Source of the DNA: Bidens hawaiensis | Taxonomy: Eukaryota > Streptophyta > Magnoliopsida > Asterales > Asteraceae | DNA length: 64,000 nt | Direction: 5' to 3' | Assembly: GCA_021521415.1 (NCBI GenBank) | Contig: JAIQDT010001101.1 | Location: 124,001-188,000 of the forward strand | Part shown: piece by piece, positions 36,564 through 48,780 of the stretch | How the letters are laid out: each line of letters opens with the position of its first letter | Numbering within the stretch: position 1 is the first letter of the stretch | Made by a program: the position numbers and the translations under genes | The notes under the pieces: generated by a model | Seen by the model: only the letters and a program-made list of their open reading frames with translations | Told to the model about the DNA's origin: nothing | Databases searched by the model: none

Positions 36564-36975
36564 TGTTGGAAACAAATGGATTTAAACCTCAAAACTAAAT
36601 TGTGTTCTTTGAATAATAATGAAAATGGAAACTTCGAAGTTGACGATGGACTTTTAAATCGGCCAGGAATTGTGGGGTTATGTGAAAGAATATTTAACAG
36701 GATGATGATGCTTTTTAATAACTGAGATCGGAAGCAGGTGGTTGTTAAACCTCAATAACTTCTTTAAAACTTTTCTCTTATTAATATAATGAAAACAACT
36801 CAAGTATTTATAAACCTAACAATCACACTATGACTAGAACTAGGAAACTGAAAAGATAAACATAAACATTTAAATAATAAATATATTTGAATTTTGATCT
36901 CCTCCTTATCCTTCCCATGAGATCAACCTAGTCATCCCTCGGTTTATCTTTAACGAATCGGGATTAAATATATCA
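36564..36975 (-). repeat. 3' LTR of copia 2
   Basis: 412 bases. The last codons of pol (down to 36906) run into this LTR, a normal feature of compact copia elements. Confidence 0.92.
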
Positions 36976-39900
36976 TTCACCCCCTTAATCTTGTTCGTTC
37001 CTTTCAGGTCTTCAATCCCGAGCAATTTCCTCATCTCTTCAAACTTTATCTTCGGTAGTGCTTTTGTAAGAATATTCGCCTTTTGTTTCTCTCCACTAAT
37101 GTGCTCAACTTGGACTTCACCACGTTCAATACATTCACGAATGAAGTGAAATCTAATATTAATATGCTTACTTCTTCCATGAAACACGGGATTCTTCATC
37201 AGATCAATAGCAGATCTATTATCCACATGTAAAGTCACCACCTTTTCTTCATGCCCGGTCAACTCGCTTAACAATCCCTTAACCATATAGCTTGACAAGC
37301 TGCGGTTGCTGCTGCCATGTATTCAGATTCACAAGATGACAAGGCTACGGTTTGTTGTTTTTGTGAGAGCCATGAGATCAATGCACCACCATAATAAAAC
37401 GCCATTCCGGTGGTACCTCGTCCATCCGTTTGATCCATACCATAACTACTATCACAAAAACCAATCAGTCTCTACTACCGCATCCATACGTTAAACCATA
37501 TCCACTCGTGCCTTGTACGTATCTTAATATATACTTTAGAATCTGCATATGGGATAGTTTTGGTTCTTGCATGAACCTACTAGCAACTCCAACTGAGTAG
37601 CTCAAATCGGGCCTCGTGTGTGTCAAACACCTTAAGCTACCAATTATTCTTCGATATTCGGTTGCATCAACGGGTTCTCCTTCTTCATCTTTCGTCACTT
37701 GCAACCGATGTTCCATAGGAAATCGAGTCGGGTTGCACTCGCTTAAACCTGCACTCATTAAAATTTTATTAGCATAAGCTTCTTGTTTCAAATTTATCTC
37801 ATGCTTCTTTTGGGCTACTTCAATGCCCAAGTAATATGATAACATTCCGAGATCTTGCATCTCGAACTCATTCTTCATTTGACTTTTGAATTTCTCAATC
37901 TCGGCTTGACTCGAACCAGTCACGATAAGATCATCGACATATACACCAACAATGAGAATGTCGGTTCTCGTATTCCGCTTGTACACCGCGGGTTCTCTTG
38001 GGCATCGAGTAAAATCCAAACCTTTCAACGTCTTGTCGAGTTTTTCGTTCCAAGCTCGTGGGGCTTGGTGAAGACCGTATAAAGCCTTTCGTAACTTATA
38101 AACCATACCTTGTTTCCCGGGAACTTCAAAACCACCAGGTTGTTTTACGTCACTTTTTCCTTCAACTCGCCATTTAAGAACGCTGATTTAACGTCCAAAT
38201 GGTAAACGAACCAACCATAATTCGCTGCAATTGCTAAAATCAAGCGTACGGTTTCCATTCTCGCCACCAGGACAAAAACCTCATCAAAGTCTACCTCGTG
38301 CTCTTGCACGTACCCCTTCGCAACTAGTCGTGCTTTGTACTTTGTTATTGACCCGTCTGCATCACGTTTGGTTTTAAACACCCACTTCAAACCAATCGCC
38401 TTGTGACCCACTGGTAGGTTACATAAGTCCCACATATTGTTTTGTTCAATCGAGACTAATTCAGATCTCATTGCTTCTCGCCATTTCTTTGAATTCTTTG
38501 CCTCTTCAAAGCTGGCTCTTCATCTAGGAGAAGTCATTCTCCTTCACTCAACATTACATAATCTTCAAATCTTTTCGGTGGGACCGATTGACGACCAGTT
38601 CTTCGCAACTCAGGTTCGGGATTTTCTTCCGGTTGGTCTTCAAATTCAGGCTCGTTGAGGCTCGTTGGATCTTCGTTTTCGACTGGAATATCTTGTTGAA
38701 CTTCTTTTTGAACATGCTCGATTATAAATTCAACCCATTCAGGTCTGGTTCCGACTTGAAACGACTCGGTATGTCGAGACCAGTCAAACTATTTTTTTTA
38801 CGAAACGGACATCCCGGCTCACATAAATACAGTTTTGAGCCGGGTCGTACAATCTATAAGCTTTTGATCCCGGTTCGGTTCCGAGATGTACAACCTCCAT
38901 ACTCCGATCATCTAACTTTTGAAGGTTGACGTTGGGTATCTTCATGTACGTTAAGCACCCAAACACTCGTAAGTGTGTTATGTTGGGCTTTCGACCCATC
39001 AAGGCTTCATAGGGGGTTACCGTCTTCAACGCTTTAGTTGGTACCCGATTCAATACGTAAACCGAGTGTCTCACCGTTTCTCCCCATAAATTTTGTGGAA
39101 GGTCCATAGCTTTCATCATACTTCTTGTTGCATTTAGGACAGTTCGGTTTCCCCTTTCAACTACACCGTTTTGTTGAGGAGAGTAAGGAGCCGTAAACAT
39201 TCTTTTTATTCCTTCTTGATCACAATATTCGGTGAAAAGTTTGTTGAGAAACTCGCCACCTCAATCATTTCTTAGAGCTTTAACCTTTAACGAATGCTCA
39301 AACTCCACTTCTTGTTTAAACTTTTTGAAAATACCCAAAGCATCATTCTTATTTTTAATGGTATAAACCCACATGTACCTCGTATGATCATCTACAAGAA
39401 GCATAAAATACTGATTTCCTCCCAAGGTAGGAGGTGAGATTGGTCCACATAAATCAGTGTGAACCAACTCGAATGGTCTCGTGGCACGAAACATGGTGGT
39501 TTTAGGAAACGGGTTTCTACTATGTTTGCCTAGCATACATGCATTGCAAACATGCTCACCATGCAAAGTTTGAATATCACCACGTAAAATATTTTTAGAC
39601 TTCATGTTAGTTAATGTTTCAAAATTAACATGACCAAGTCTAGCGTGCCATAGCCATCCTTGGTGTTTAACGGAAGCTAAAAGACATACCGAGGTTCCGA
39701 TTCTAAGCTCGATCTTATAAAGACGGTTTGGACTTCTCTGGACTCTCATTAGCAAGCGATCTCCTTCCTCGTATAACCACAAGTGGTCGTTTGCTATCCA
39801 AACCTTACACGCTTCTTCGGTTAACTGACTGATGCTCAATATGTTGCTACATAAGTCGGGTATGTAATAAACATCATTCATAACCCGCTGCTCACCATTC

Positions 39901-41137
39901 TTGCAATCGAAAATAATGGAACCTCTCCCTTTAATATTCACTTTGGACCCGTCTCCAAATTTCACCAAACCGCTAACTCGATAATCAATTTGGGCAAAGT
40001 GGGTTTCACAACCGGTCATGTGATTAGACGCCCCGTTATCTAAATACCAAATTGAATCGCTTACCGAGTCGTTTGCGTAACGGATTGGATGAACCTTCTC
40101 TTCGTTTAACATAACTTGTTCTTTATCAACTTCAACCGATGCCATCATAAGAGTTGGCGGCTTAGCCTCGGCTTGGTTAAGATTCGCTTCTTGAGTCTGT
40201 GGACTCGGGCATTCCCACGCAAAGTGGCCCAAAACATTGCAATTATAACACCGAACACCGCTTTTATCTCTATCATGATTTTGATTGTTACCTTGATTGC
40301 CATCTCTGCCTTGGTTGTTCGTGTTCGGTTAGTTACCGTCTCTTCGGTTATCACTGTTTTGATTAAACCGACCCCTTCCTCTACTCGAACCTCGACCAAG
40401 GCCTCTTCTACGGCCCCGTTGGTCATAACCCGAGGAGCCACGACCCCGAGCATAATTTTTCCAGTCATGATCGGTGTCCTTTTTTCCTTGATTATCGTTT
40501 TTGGCATACAATAATTTTACCATCTCGGCCATAGCTTCCTTGCCTTTGATTCTCTTTTCAAAAGCTTTTAACCTTGCTATACAATCTTCAAACACCATAG
40601 TGTTAAGATCGGCCCATTGTTCGATAGTTGCTACAATAGCAATAAAACGGTCTGGAACGCTATCGAGCAAATTTTTTACGAGTTCATGTTCTTCCATCGG
40701 ACTACCCAAACTATCAAATTGCGAGACGTATTCCGTTACCTTCCCGGCAAAGTCTTCAACAGATTCTTTTTCTCCCATCTTCAACTGATTAAATCTCGCT
40801 TTAACGATCGTAAGCGAGTTTGTTGCACTCGATCAGCACCGAGAAATCTAACCCGTAGTGATTCCCAAATCTCATGAGCATCACGGGTTCTTGCAACTTG
40901 CATCAACACGTTTTTCAACAAGGCTTGAAAAATAATAGCCCTAGCCACCTTGTTTTTTCTCTCGTCTAGGGCTTCTCCGGACACCACCTCCCATAATCCT
41001 TGAGCATCAAGGATCGATTCCATAATTACAACCCACGTGTTGTAGTTAGTTTTTGTTAACTTCGGACACTGCAACGAAGTTGAACTTGGTTTCCTTGGTT
41101 GCACAACTTGGTTCGCACCCAATACCGCGTCTCCCAT
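36906..41137 (-). pseudogene. Copia 2 gag-pol, several frameshifts
   Basis: I chose the ATG at 41137 (MGDAVLGANQVV). Gag spans about 41137-40330 (WVVIMESILDAQGLWEVV, LRVRFLGADRV, a Gly/Arg-rich tail). The knuckle half GHFAWEC is near 40225 and the protease-like motif YLDNGASNHMTGC near 40050. The GAG-pre-integrase motif is WHARLGHVNFETL, followed by integrase (LVHTDLCGPISPPTLGG, MFTAPYSPQQNGVVERGNR). RT shows YKARLVAKGYVQEHEVDFDE, YHLDVKSAFLNGELKE, KALYGLHQAPRAWNEKLD and the active site VGVYVDDLIVTGS. The RNase H end (37298-36906) shows VTLHVDNRSAIDLMKNPVFH and HINIRFHFIRE. Breaks occur near 40780, 40330-40230, 39260, 38780-38470, 38140 and 37460-37300. Not translatable as one protein. Confidence 0.88.
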
Positions 41138-41250
41138 AGTCACCGTCTTCTTCGTTGATTGATCGGAAAAACGTGAGCCGTACTCCTTACGGCTATATTA
41201 TTTCCCGTCGGTCGGATGTGGTTATTCGCCCCACACCGCTCTTTCCCAAA

Positions 41251-41279
41251 GATCGTAGATCGCCTACGATCTGATACCA
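41251..41279 (-). promoter_or_regulatory. Primer binding site with adjoining dyad, copia 2
   Basis: The primer site reads TGGTATCAGATCG on the minus strand at 41267-41279. A perfect 8-base dyad, gatcgtag (41251-41258) and ctacgatc (41264-41271), overlaps its inner end. Confidence 0.8.
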
Positions 41280-41281
41280 AT

Positions 41282-41707
41282 TGTTGGAAACAAATGGATT
41301 TAAACCTTAAAACTAAATTGTGTTCTTTGAATAATAATGAAAACGGAAACGTCGAAGTCGACGATGGACTTTTAAATCGGCTAGGAATTGTGGGGTTATG
41401 TGAAAGAATATTTAACAGGATGATGATGCTTTTTAATAACTGAGATCGGAAGCAGGTGGTTGTTAAACCTCAACAACTTCTTTAAAACTTTTCTCTTATT
41501 AATATAATGAAAACAACTCAAGTATTTATAAACCTAACAATCACACTATGACTAGAACTAGGAAACTGAAAAGATAAACATAAACATTTAAATAAATAAA
41601 ACTTAATAATAAATATATTTGAATTTTGATCTCCTCCTTATCCTCCCCATGAGATCAATCTAGCCATCCCTCGGTTTATCTTTAACGAATCGGGATTAAA
41701 TATATCA
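41282..41707 (-). repeat. 5' LTR of copia 2
   Basis: 426 bases. It holds the 14 extra bases around 41593-41607 relative to the 3' LTR. Target duplication AAGAT follows. Confidence 0.92.
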
Positions 41708-41712
41708 AAGAT

Positions 41713-42535
41713 TGCTCATTGCGAACTTAGAAGGCACGCGAGTAACAATGGTATAGATGAGGTAACCGGGAAGTAATAATAACGATATCATCTACATTAA
41801 GAAGAAAATAATCGACAAGAATCCAAGAGAAGTGATGTAAACAACTTATTCAAGTGACATACATAGATCATGAAATAATTAACAGATTATAAACAGTGTG
41901 AAGTTATATGTTTATGTGTGAATGCAGTCAAAGGTGCATGAGTATATTTTATCACAATTTCTGGAGAGAAAATCCATTACTTTAACCGACATCATTGCCT
42001 TTGTGCAGGTGTTTTTTAGGAACTTTTAAATTAACAATTTCATGGTTATAACATATATGTTAGAATCTTGTGATTCTGAGGGTACTTTGTTGATTTCACA
42101 TTAATATAATGGTGTTGCAGATAACATGGTTACATGCTAGATGAAGTTTTGGTCGATCATAATGAAAGAGTGAGGGTAGTATAGTAATTACCTTTAAAGC
42201 TCTTGAAATATTATTCAAATAAATAACAACTCTTAATGTTATAGTTCTACAAACAATACGACAAATAAAACTCAAAATGCGCACTCAAATGAGTGCGTCG
42301 GTTTGTGTATGCATACCCTGCATACACAGACATAAAGCCGAATTTATACTTAATTGCACCAAAAAAACCTCAGCAACTACTTCTAGTTGAACGACAAACA
42401 ACACCACGGATGGTCAAACCCTTCACGTAACAAGAACTCACCCACACTGTAATTTGGCACGAGGAGTACTGTACTTCTGACCTAGTCTCTTGCACAAACA
42501 CATATAGCCGCTAACGGCTAATAGAAGCTTTTTAA
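41713..42535. other. Intergenic sequence downstream of the Pumilio gene
   Basis: AT-rich, with no coding frame or element termini recognised. By position it is the 3' flank of the Pumilio gene, which is transcribed leftward. Confidence 0.5.
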
Positions 42536-42539
42536 AATC

Positions 42540-42729
42540 TTTATTTCTAAAAACAAATGACAGCCTTAACTAGAAACCGAATCTTGAACCTGCAAAGAAA
42601 ACTAGACGAGATTTAAATTTTGTCCATTTATTTAATATTATAAAGTTACATATTCCAGTTATAACGAGCCACACACGATAAAAATTTATGATAAAAAATA
42701 AGTGTATGAGCATCTTACCGAAAATTAGC
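42540..42729 (-). other. 3' UTR of the Pumilio gene, with an apparent intron
   Basis: After the stop codon the transcript strand shows a consensus donor GTAAGA (42718-42713) and an acceptor TTTGCAG ending at 42590, so 42590-42718 looks like an intron in the 3' UTR. A poly(A) signal AATAAA lies at 42540-42545. Introns more than about 50 bases past a stop can trigger nonsense-mediated decay. This donor is only about 11 bases from the stop, so it should be tolerated. Confidence 0.55.
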
Positions 42730-44918
42730 TTATTTTTTGAGGCCGTTACTTGACAAAACCTTTTTGCCATACGGGCTTGTGCGTAGCGTGGGGACATGCG
42801 GCTTTATTGCCTCGACTAACGCCTCGCGCAGAGCTCCCTGAATGAGACAAGTATATATAAACATGTATGCATACAGTTGAAAAACAAAATGACTAACTGT
42901 TTAAACAATTGCTTGGTTTTTTTAAACTCGAGCCCATTTTGATATTTTAACTTTTTTTTTAAACGATCGATTATGACCTGAACACAGTTTGATCAAGCCG
43001 ACCGTTACTGAATCCAAATCACTTGAAAAATATACCAACCTTTGAAGAACGTAGCGCTGCCTGGATAACATAGTTTCCATATGGATCCTGCATGATTTGA
43101 TCTAAACGAGGATTATTCATCAGCTCGTTAACAATACAAACACGACACTCTTCTCGCGCATATTTAAGGCACTTTTCAACAACGTTACTACTGTATTTCT
43201 GCATCGCGAGGTCACCATAGTTACCCTCCAGCTGATCAAGAATGGCTGATGTTGCCCATGGAACTTGAAGCTCAAACACATATTGTACAACATAGTTTCT
43301 GCAAATGCATAATTTAGTTAGTCATGGCATATTGCTAGCAACATAACTAATATGGTCAGCTTAGGGTGTACCCGTATGGATCTTGTGAAAGAATTAGAGC
43401 ATTTGAAGTGATCTCACGAACCAGACGCCTTCGTGGTTCACCATCAGAATGGCTCAAACATTTCTGTAGCACACAGCATCCGTGCCGGTCTGTTGCCAGT
43501 TCCATGCATTTCATAGTTGCAGCTTCAAAAAGAAACTGAAAGGCCATATACACGAATACACTATAGATTCGAACCAAATAATATAAACTTGTATTTTTAG
43601 AAGGCTTATGACAAAAGTCACTATCTTAGACAACAATATGCATGTTTGTTCTATACCTCATTGAATTCGGGTTTTAGGTACTGCAAGAACCGCTGCGCCA
43701 CATGATTGCCATTCATGTTCTTCATCAAGCCAATGATGCCGGGCTTCAGAGCAGAAACAACCATAGAACATTGTTCACGTGTTTTGAGAGTTTCAACAAC
43801 CTTTTGGACAGAGCGAGTGCTGCAAATAAATAACAAACAATAATAATAACAATAATATTTCAATACAGTTATCAAAAAATGGTAATAAAAAAGAGACAAA
43901 GGAAAGCAAACCCGTGCATATCACACGAGATCCTAACAAGATCTCCAGGCTTTCGAGTTATCACACGAAGAATCTGCATATGTTGATGCTTATCGCACAC
44001 GTCTAGAAGCTTCTGAACAAGATAGTTTCCAAAAGGGTCTGTCATTAGTTCAATAATATGAACAATAACCTCCCGAAAAATGTTCTCCAAATCTTCGCGA
44101 GTCCCTTCAAAAAACTTCTTCTGCAACGAACGACATCCTTGTTGATCTTTAGCCATGCAGTATATCCTCTCTCCAAGATCATCAGATTTTTGTGTCTGCT
44201 TAACGACACTCGAAACAGGGTCTTTTCGTTCAAAGCTACCAAATTTTAGAGACCCGAGAGGGTCACGGGCCAGCCCTGCACGCGACCTTGTGAGTATCCG
44301 TTCAGGAACCTTTTGGTTCGAACCGTGCATTCCATTAGCATGGTTCATGAACCGAGTTAGCGAAGGTGGTGCAGTTTGTTGACTTTCCATATGCAGATTC
44401 TTACAAAACTGGTGCATATGAAGCTGATGATGATAATCATGCTCATTTTCAAGATTCCTCCAAGTCACATGAGGCTCGGGCTTCTGTTGCGAATTAGGAT
44501 GATAAAACAACTGTTGTTGATTCATATTCATATTCAGATTTGAGATCATAGGGATCGCCACGAGTTGTTGACCGTTAAAGTCAACCCCGTTAAAAGGTGT
44601 TGGAGGATTGACCAAAGGCGCGGTTGGAGAGAGCATGATCGGCCCGTCTTTGATGCTTAAATCTTGGAAAACCGACTCGAATGATCGGTCATTCAGAAGA
44701 TTTCCTTCAATGAATTGAACCCTTTTCATGGATAACTTTTCATCACTTAATGTGTCAAGAAATGTACCATTTTCAGGAGGTGTGTAGAGGTTTTTCGGGT
44801 TCTTTGAAGAGTTAAAGACTCCGAATTCTTCAGTGTTTGCAGTCACGGTAGCTCGTGGTATCTCACCGAGAAGCTTATCAAACTCGTCATATTCCAGTTC
44901 GTGAACTCGCTCAGGCAT
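42730..44918 (-). CDS. Pumilio-family RNA-binding protein (PUF), similar to plant Pumilio 12-type proteins
   Basis: Five coding exons with consensus GT/AG borders: 44918-43912, 43819-43657, 43535-43372, 43298-43040 and 42837-42730. Together they make 1701 bases, a 566-residue protein. The N-terminal half is a divergent, Asn/Gln/His-rich region starting MPERVHELEYDEFDKLLGEI. The C-terminal half has eight PUF repeats, visible as GCRSLQ, NYLVQ, TRSVQ, NHVAQ, CCVLQ, NYVVQ, SNVVE and NYVIQ, and ends SPYGKKVL. PUF proteins bind sequence motifs in mRNA 3' UTRs in the cytoplasm and repress or destabilise the message. The base-reading residues predict the canonical UGUAUAUA site. Repeats 3 and 6 are split by introns within their recognition helices. 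An in-frame stop just upstream of the ATG supports the start. This is an apparently intact host gene. Confidence 0.93.
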
Positions 44919-45780
44919 TTTACACGATGCGTAAGTACTTCTTCCACCTCTGCTTGAGAATAAAAACGATTAGTATCACTCATTCTAGACAAATTTTATA
45001 TTTTTACAAGAAAATATGTAGCGTCCCGGACTTAGGACACTAAATAAGATGATACATCTACAACTAAACGTGTCATTCAAAATGAAAATACCAAGCATAA
45101 GTCACTATTTACAAGAATTAATCAGTTGTTTTTCTCAAATTCGTTACATGATCTTCGTTACCAGCTAACGAATTCTCTCTTTTAAGTTTTGTCTTGCAGT
45201 GTGTCGCTACAAGACAAAACTCCTAACGATCATCAACCGAGAGAATTCGTTATCGCTGATAATGAATCATCTAGAAACAAAGCTAAAAAAGCACTCAATA
45301 TCAACAACCTTTTTAAAAAAAGATCCCACTTTTACATTAAAAAAAATGACAATCTAACAATAATACAAAAGAAAATTCCAAAAAAAGAGAATGATTGAAT
45401 CAAGAAACAAACAATAGATACACCAAATCAGATTCTATATAACACGTACAACATCCAAGATGGATCATTTCATCGTACATCAAACAAATATATAACAACC
45501 CAAGAAACCATAATCATAAAACATTATTAATACCAAAAAACAAAAGATCAATGTTTAATAAATAAATATAAGATTTGATCTAATAATAATAATAAAAAGG
45601 AGACGTGACGTACCAGTGATGATCTGTTAATAATAATAATAATGTTGAGAGTGAGAATGGTGGTGGGAGTGTGATGGGCTAGATCAAGAGCTGTGCTGAG
45701 GCGGCGTTGTTATGATGGAGTAATAATATTGTTCATAGGTGGTAGGAGTGAAGAGCAATGGGGGCCATGAAAAATAAGCA
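44919..45780 (-). promoter_or_regulatory. 5' UTR of the Pumilio gene with a probable leader intron
   Basis: A donor CTG|GTACGT on the minus strand at about 45612 and an acceptor AAGCAG at about 44956 would remove some 650 bases. That joins a CT/CA-rich, ATT-repeat-bearing leader exon (about 45613-45780) to the start codon exon. The intron contains a long hairpin (45145-45275). Leader introns are common in plant regulatory genes. The transcription start was not located. Confidence 0.5.
45145..45275. repeat. Foldback (long hairpin) inside the Pumilio leader intron
   Basis: The inner stem gttttgtcttg (45186-45196) pairs perfectly with caagacaaaac (45210-45220) around a 13-base loop. The outer stem cagctaacgaattctctc (45162-45179) pairs with the inverted copy at 45239-45258, with a small bulge. 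Pairing fades outward to about 45145 and 45275. It could be a tiny MITE or a small-RNA precursor. Confidence 0.6.
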
Positions 45781-46108
45781 ATGCATATGATATGATGGGG
45801 TGGTACATAATAATAATTCACTAAAACAGAGCAAATGCTATTGTACATGTCTACCCATCCCATGCATCTCTCCCACTTTTCACTTTTTTTTAATTTGCAT
45901 TATATTATAATAAAATAATTTATTACTTCTTCATAGTTATTTATTTTTTAACTTTTTTTTAAGCCCCCGCAACGCAAAACATCAATAAAACGTCACGTCA
46001 TATTCTAAACTTTCTAAATTACACTTATTTCTTCCACTATATTATTTCAAACCTCATTAAAAGAGTATTAAAAAACTATTAATATTTTAGTATGTGTGAA
46101 AGATAATG
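45781..46108. other. Intergenic between Pumilio promoter and Cassandra LTR
   Basis: AT-rich. It probably includes the Pumilio promoter, but no clear TATA box or gene could be fixed. Confidence 0.4.
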
Positions 46109-46479
46109 CCACCTGTAATTAGAGGTGTTCAAAAAAACCGGTTATAGAACCGGTTTGGTCGGTTTAACTGAAAACCGGTTAATAGAAAAACCGGTTAGAC
46201 CGGTTATTGAACCGCCGGTTAGTACTTCGGTTACTCATTCGTGGACAAAAACCGGTTATTGAACCGGTTAGTAAAAAAACCGGTTAAATTTAAAAACCGG
46301 TTATTAAAAAACCGGTTAACCTAAAAACCGGTTAACCGGTTAACGGTCAAAAACCGGTTAACCTAGGTTAACCGGTTTTTGACCGTTATAAAACGGCCAT
46401 ATGACCGTTTGGGTCCTTTTTTGCCCGTTTTTTCTTGATTTCTAGCCGTTTTTTTTAACATTTTACCCCCACAAACAAC

Positions 46480-46488
46480 TATATATAG
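46480..46488 (+). promoter_or_regulatory. TATA box of the hAT transposase
   Basis: The sequence ctatatatag stands about 200 bases upstream of the ATG and just inside the aaccggtt-rich subterminal region, as expected for a hAT promoter. Confidence 0.5.
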
Positions 46489-46680
46489 TTTAGGTTGGGT
46501 AGGTTAGCTCACACTCGATTATACAACTCTACTAGCTCTAAACGTTTATTTCATACGCGATTATTTTGTTATCTCACACTCAATTATACCACATTACCAC
46601 TCCATACGCTCTTATTTCGTAGTCGTTTATTTCATACTCGTACTCGTTTATTTCATACTCGATTATACGCTCTTATTATC

Positions 46681-48780
46681 ATGGCCTCCCAAAGTGCTGC
46701 TTCATCCGTCAACATGGGTGCCTCGAACACAGACATAACGATTGTTCGGATCATCCCCACGAAACGAAACCAAGATGTGTGGCAACATTTCGACCTATGC
46801 GAACTGTCTAACGGTCGCCAAAAAGCTCGATGCAAGCACTGTTTGAAGTTCTATGCCAAAGATGCAAACTCCACTTTAAAAGCGCATATACAACAGCGCT
46901 TTTGCAAGGCCTTGAAGGACGAAGCGGGAAGTAGTTCGCAGCCGGAGATAACGAATCAAGGAGGGGTGTTTACGTACGACGTTGAAGCGGTACGTCAACA
47001 GTTTTCAAACTTTGTGATTCAACAAACACTTCCTTTCAACCACTTCGACAACCCTCAATTCACGGAGATGATGCAAAACTATGTTCAACCACGCTACCAA
47101 CACGTAAGTCGTTCGACCCTTAGAAGAGATTGTCTTAAAGCATGGAAAAACGCTAAATCCGAACTAATTTCATACTTTTCAAACTTACAAACTGGTGTAA
47201 ACTTAACAACGGATGTTTGGTCGGTACCTCATGGTTCGCCCGACTCATACATTTGTGTGACGGCTCATTGGGTTGACCCCGAGTCGTGGCAAATGATGAA
47301 ACGAACCGTTGCGTTTCAATTGTTTGATTACCCGCACACGGGTAGAAATATTTTTCAAATCTTGGATAAAGTCATTCGACAATACAAAATTGAAGATAAA
47401 ATCTTTTCAATTTCGTTTGATAACGCGTCCAACAATACGGCCGCGGTTGGCCATTTAAAATTAAAGTATAAACCTATTTGTGATGGAGCGTTTTTTCATA
47501 GCCGATGCATTGCACATATTATCAACTTGGCCGTGCAAGATGGGTTAAACGTGATCGAAACGCAAAGAAACAGTTTTAAAAGAATGTTACGAGATGTTTT
47601 TAGCAACAATAAAACATTTTCAAGATACAAAAAATTTTGTGTAGAAGCTAATTGTTAATGGTTGGGGCCAAATTGGGATTGTCCAACAAGATGGAACTCG
47701 ACTTGTAATATGTTTGAGAAAGCCATCCAACAAAAAGAATCATTAATTGCGTTTCATCAAATTTTGTCAAGTAGGGGTAAATGTGCACCATATGATCCTA
47801 GAAACTGGTTATTGATTGAGATCGTTACGGAGGTCCTTCAAATTTTTAAATCTTGCACAACTAGTTTATCCGGGGTTTACTATCCAACAAGCCCCATTGC
47901 TTTACCAAAAATTGCTGTCATGTGCACAAAGTTGAGTGAACTTGATTGTAGGGGTGCACCTTATTTTGATATGGGTGTAAAAATGAAAGAAAAATTTAGA
48001 AAATATTTTCAACAACTACCCGCTGTTTTGACATGTGCTGCTGCGTTAAACCCTTGCATCAATGTTGGTGGTGTTGAAGCTTTAATAGAAAAAATTTGTG
48101 ATGAGCTTGGGTTAAACGACGATCAAAACCCCTATTATAGCCAAACTTTAAAGAATGCTTTCAACACCACCTTGTCAAACATGTATGATGTCTACCTTAC
48201 AAAATACGGGTCGTCTTCCCAAATTCATGACTCGTTAAGAGCTGTTGCCCAATCCCAATCCCAAACCGACCTTGAAATGGGGATGTACTACATGATTTGG
48301 GAAGACGCCGGTAAACGTCAAAGGGTAAACACCCCAAGCAGTGAACTTGGAAGGTATGGTGGTACCAACTTTGTGAAACACATGACTCCGGATGAATTTA
48401 GAAGTCTTGATTTGCTGGCTTGGTGGAGAGGTAAGGAGGATGAGTTTCCGATCCTCGCCGCCATGGCCAAAGATTTACTAACGGTCCAAGCTTCCACGGT
48501 AGCTTCGGAGTCTGCTTTTTCTGTTTCTGGCAGGGTTATATCGATTAGGAGGACTCGACTCACTGCACCAGCTATAGAGATGTCGATTTGCTACAAGGAT
48601 TACTTGGACTCTTTAGATAGGGCACAACATCAACGCTCACTCGAAGGGGAAATGGAGTATGAAGCGGGCTTGTATGAAGACGAGGTCAATGAAGGACACA
48701 CTCAACCAATGACCGATGAAGAAGCCGCGTACGACGATTACCTAAGAAATAGCTCGGGATCGGGTAGCGAAGAAAATTAG
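46681..48780 (+). pseudogene. hAT transposase (BED finger, hATC dimerisation domain), one premature stop
   Basis: I chose the ATG at 46681 (MASQSAASSVNMG). The upstream frame lacks conserved sequence. A BED zinc finger lies at about residues 34-80 (VWQHFDLCELSNGRQKARCK, KHCLKFYAKD). The catalytic RNase-H-like fold spans the middle, with TTDVWSVPHGSPD, FSISFDNASNN and RCIAHIINLAVQDGL. The hATC domain near the C terminus has LLAWWRGKEDEFPIL, TVASESAFSVSGRVI and RRTRLTAPAIE. The tail is acidic. The frame is open for 700 codons apart from one TAA at 47656-47658 (codon 326), between EANC and WLGPNWDCPTRWNST. Transposase would cut and move the element; this copy would make only a truncated product. 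Confidence 0.92.

Larger units (their letters stand above)
36564..41707 (-). mobile_element. Ty1/copia LTR retrotransposon 2 (5.1 kb)
   Basis: LTRs at 36564-36975 and 41282-41707 start TGTTGGAAAC and end AATATATCA on the plus strand. A perfect target duplication AAGAT occurs at 36559-36563 and 41708-41712. The minus strand carries a primer site TGGTATCAGATCG (41267-41279, initiator methionine tRNA), gag, protease, integrase, RT and RNase H, and a polypurine tract (36976-36986). The main LTR difference is a 14-base indel. Coding frames are shifted in several places. Confidence 0.94.
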
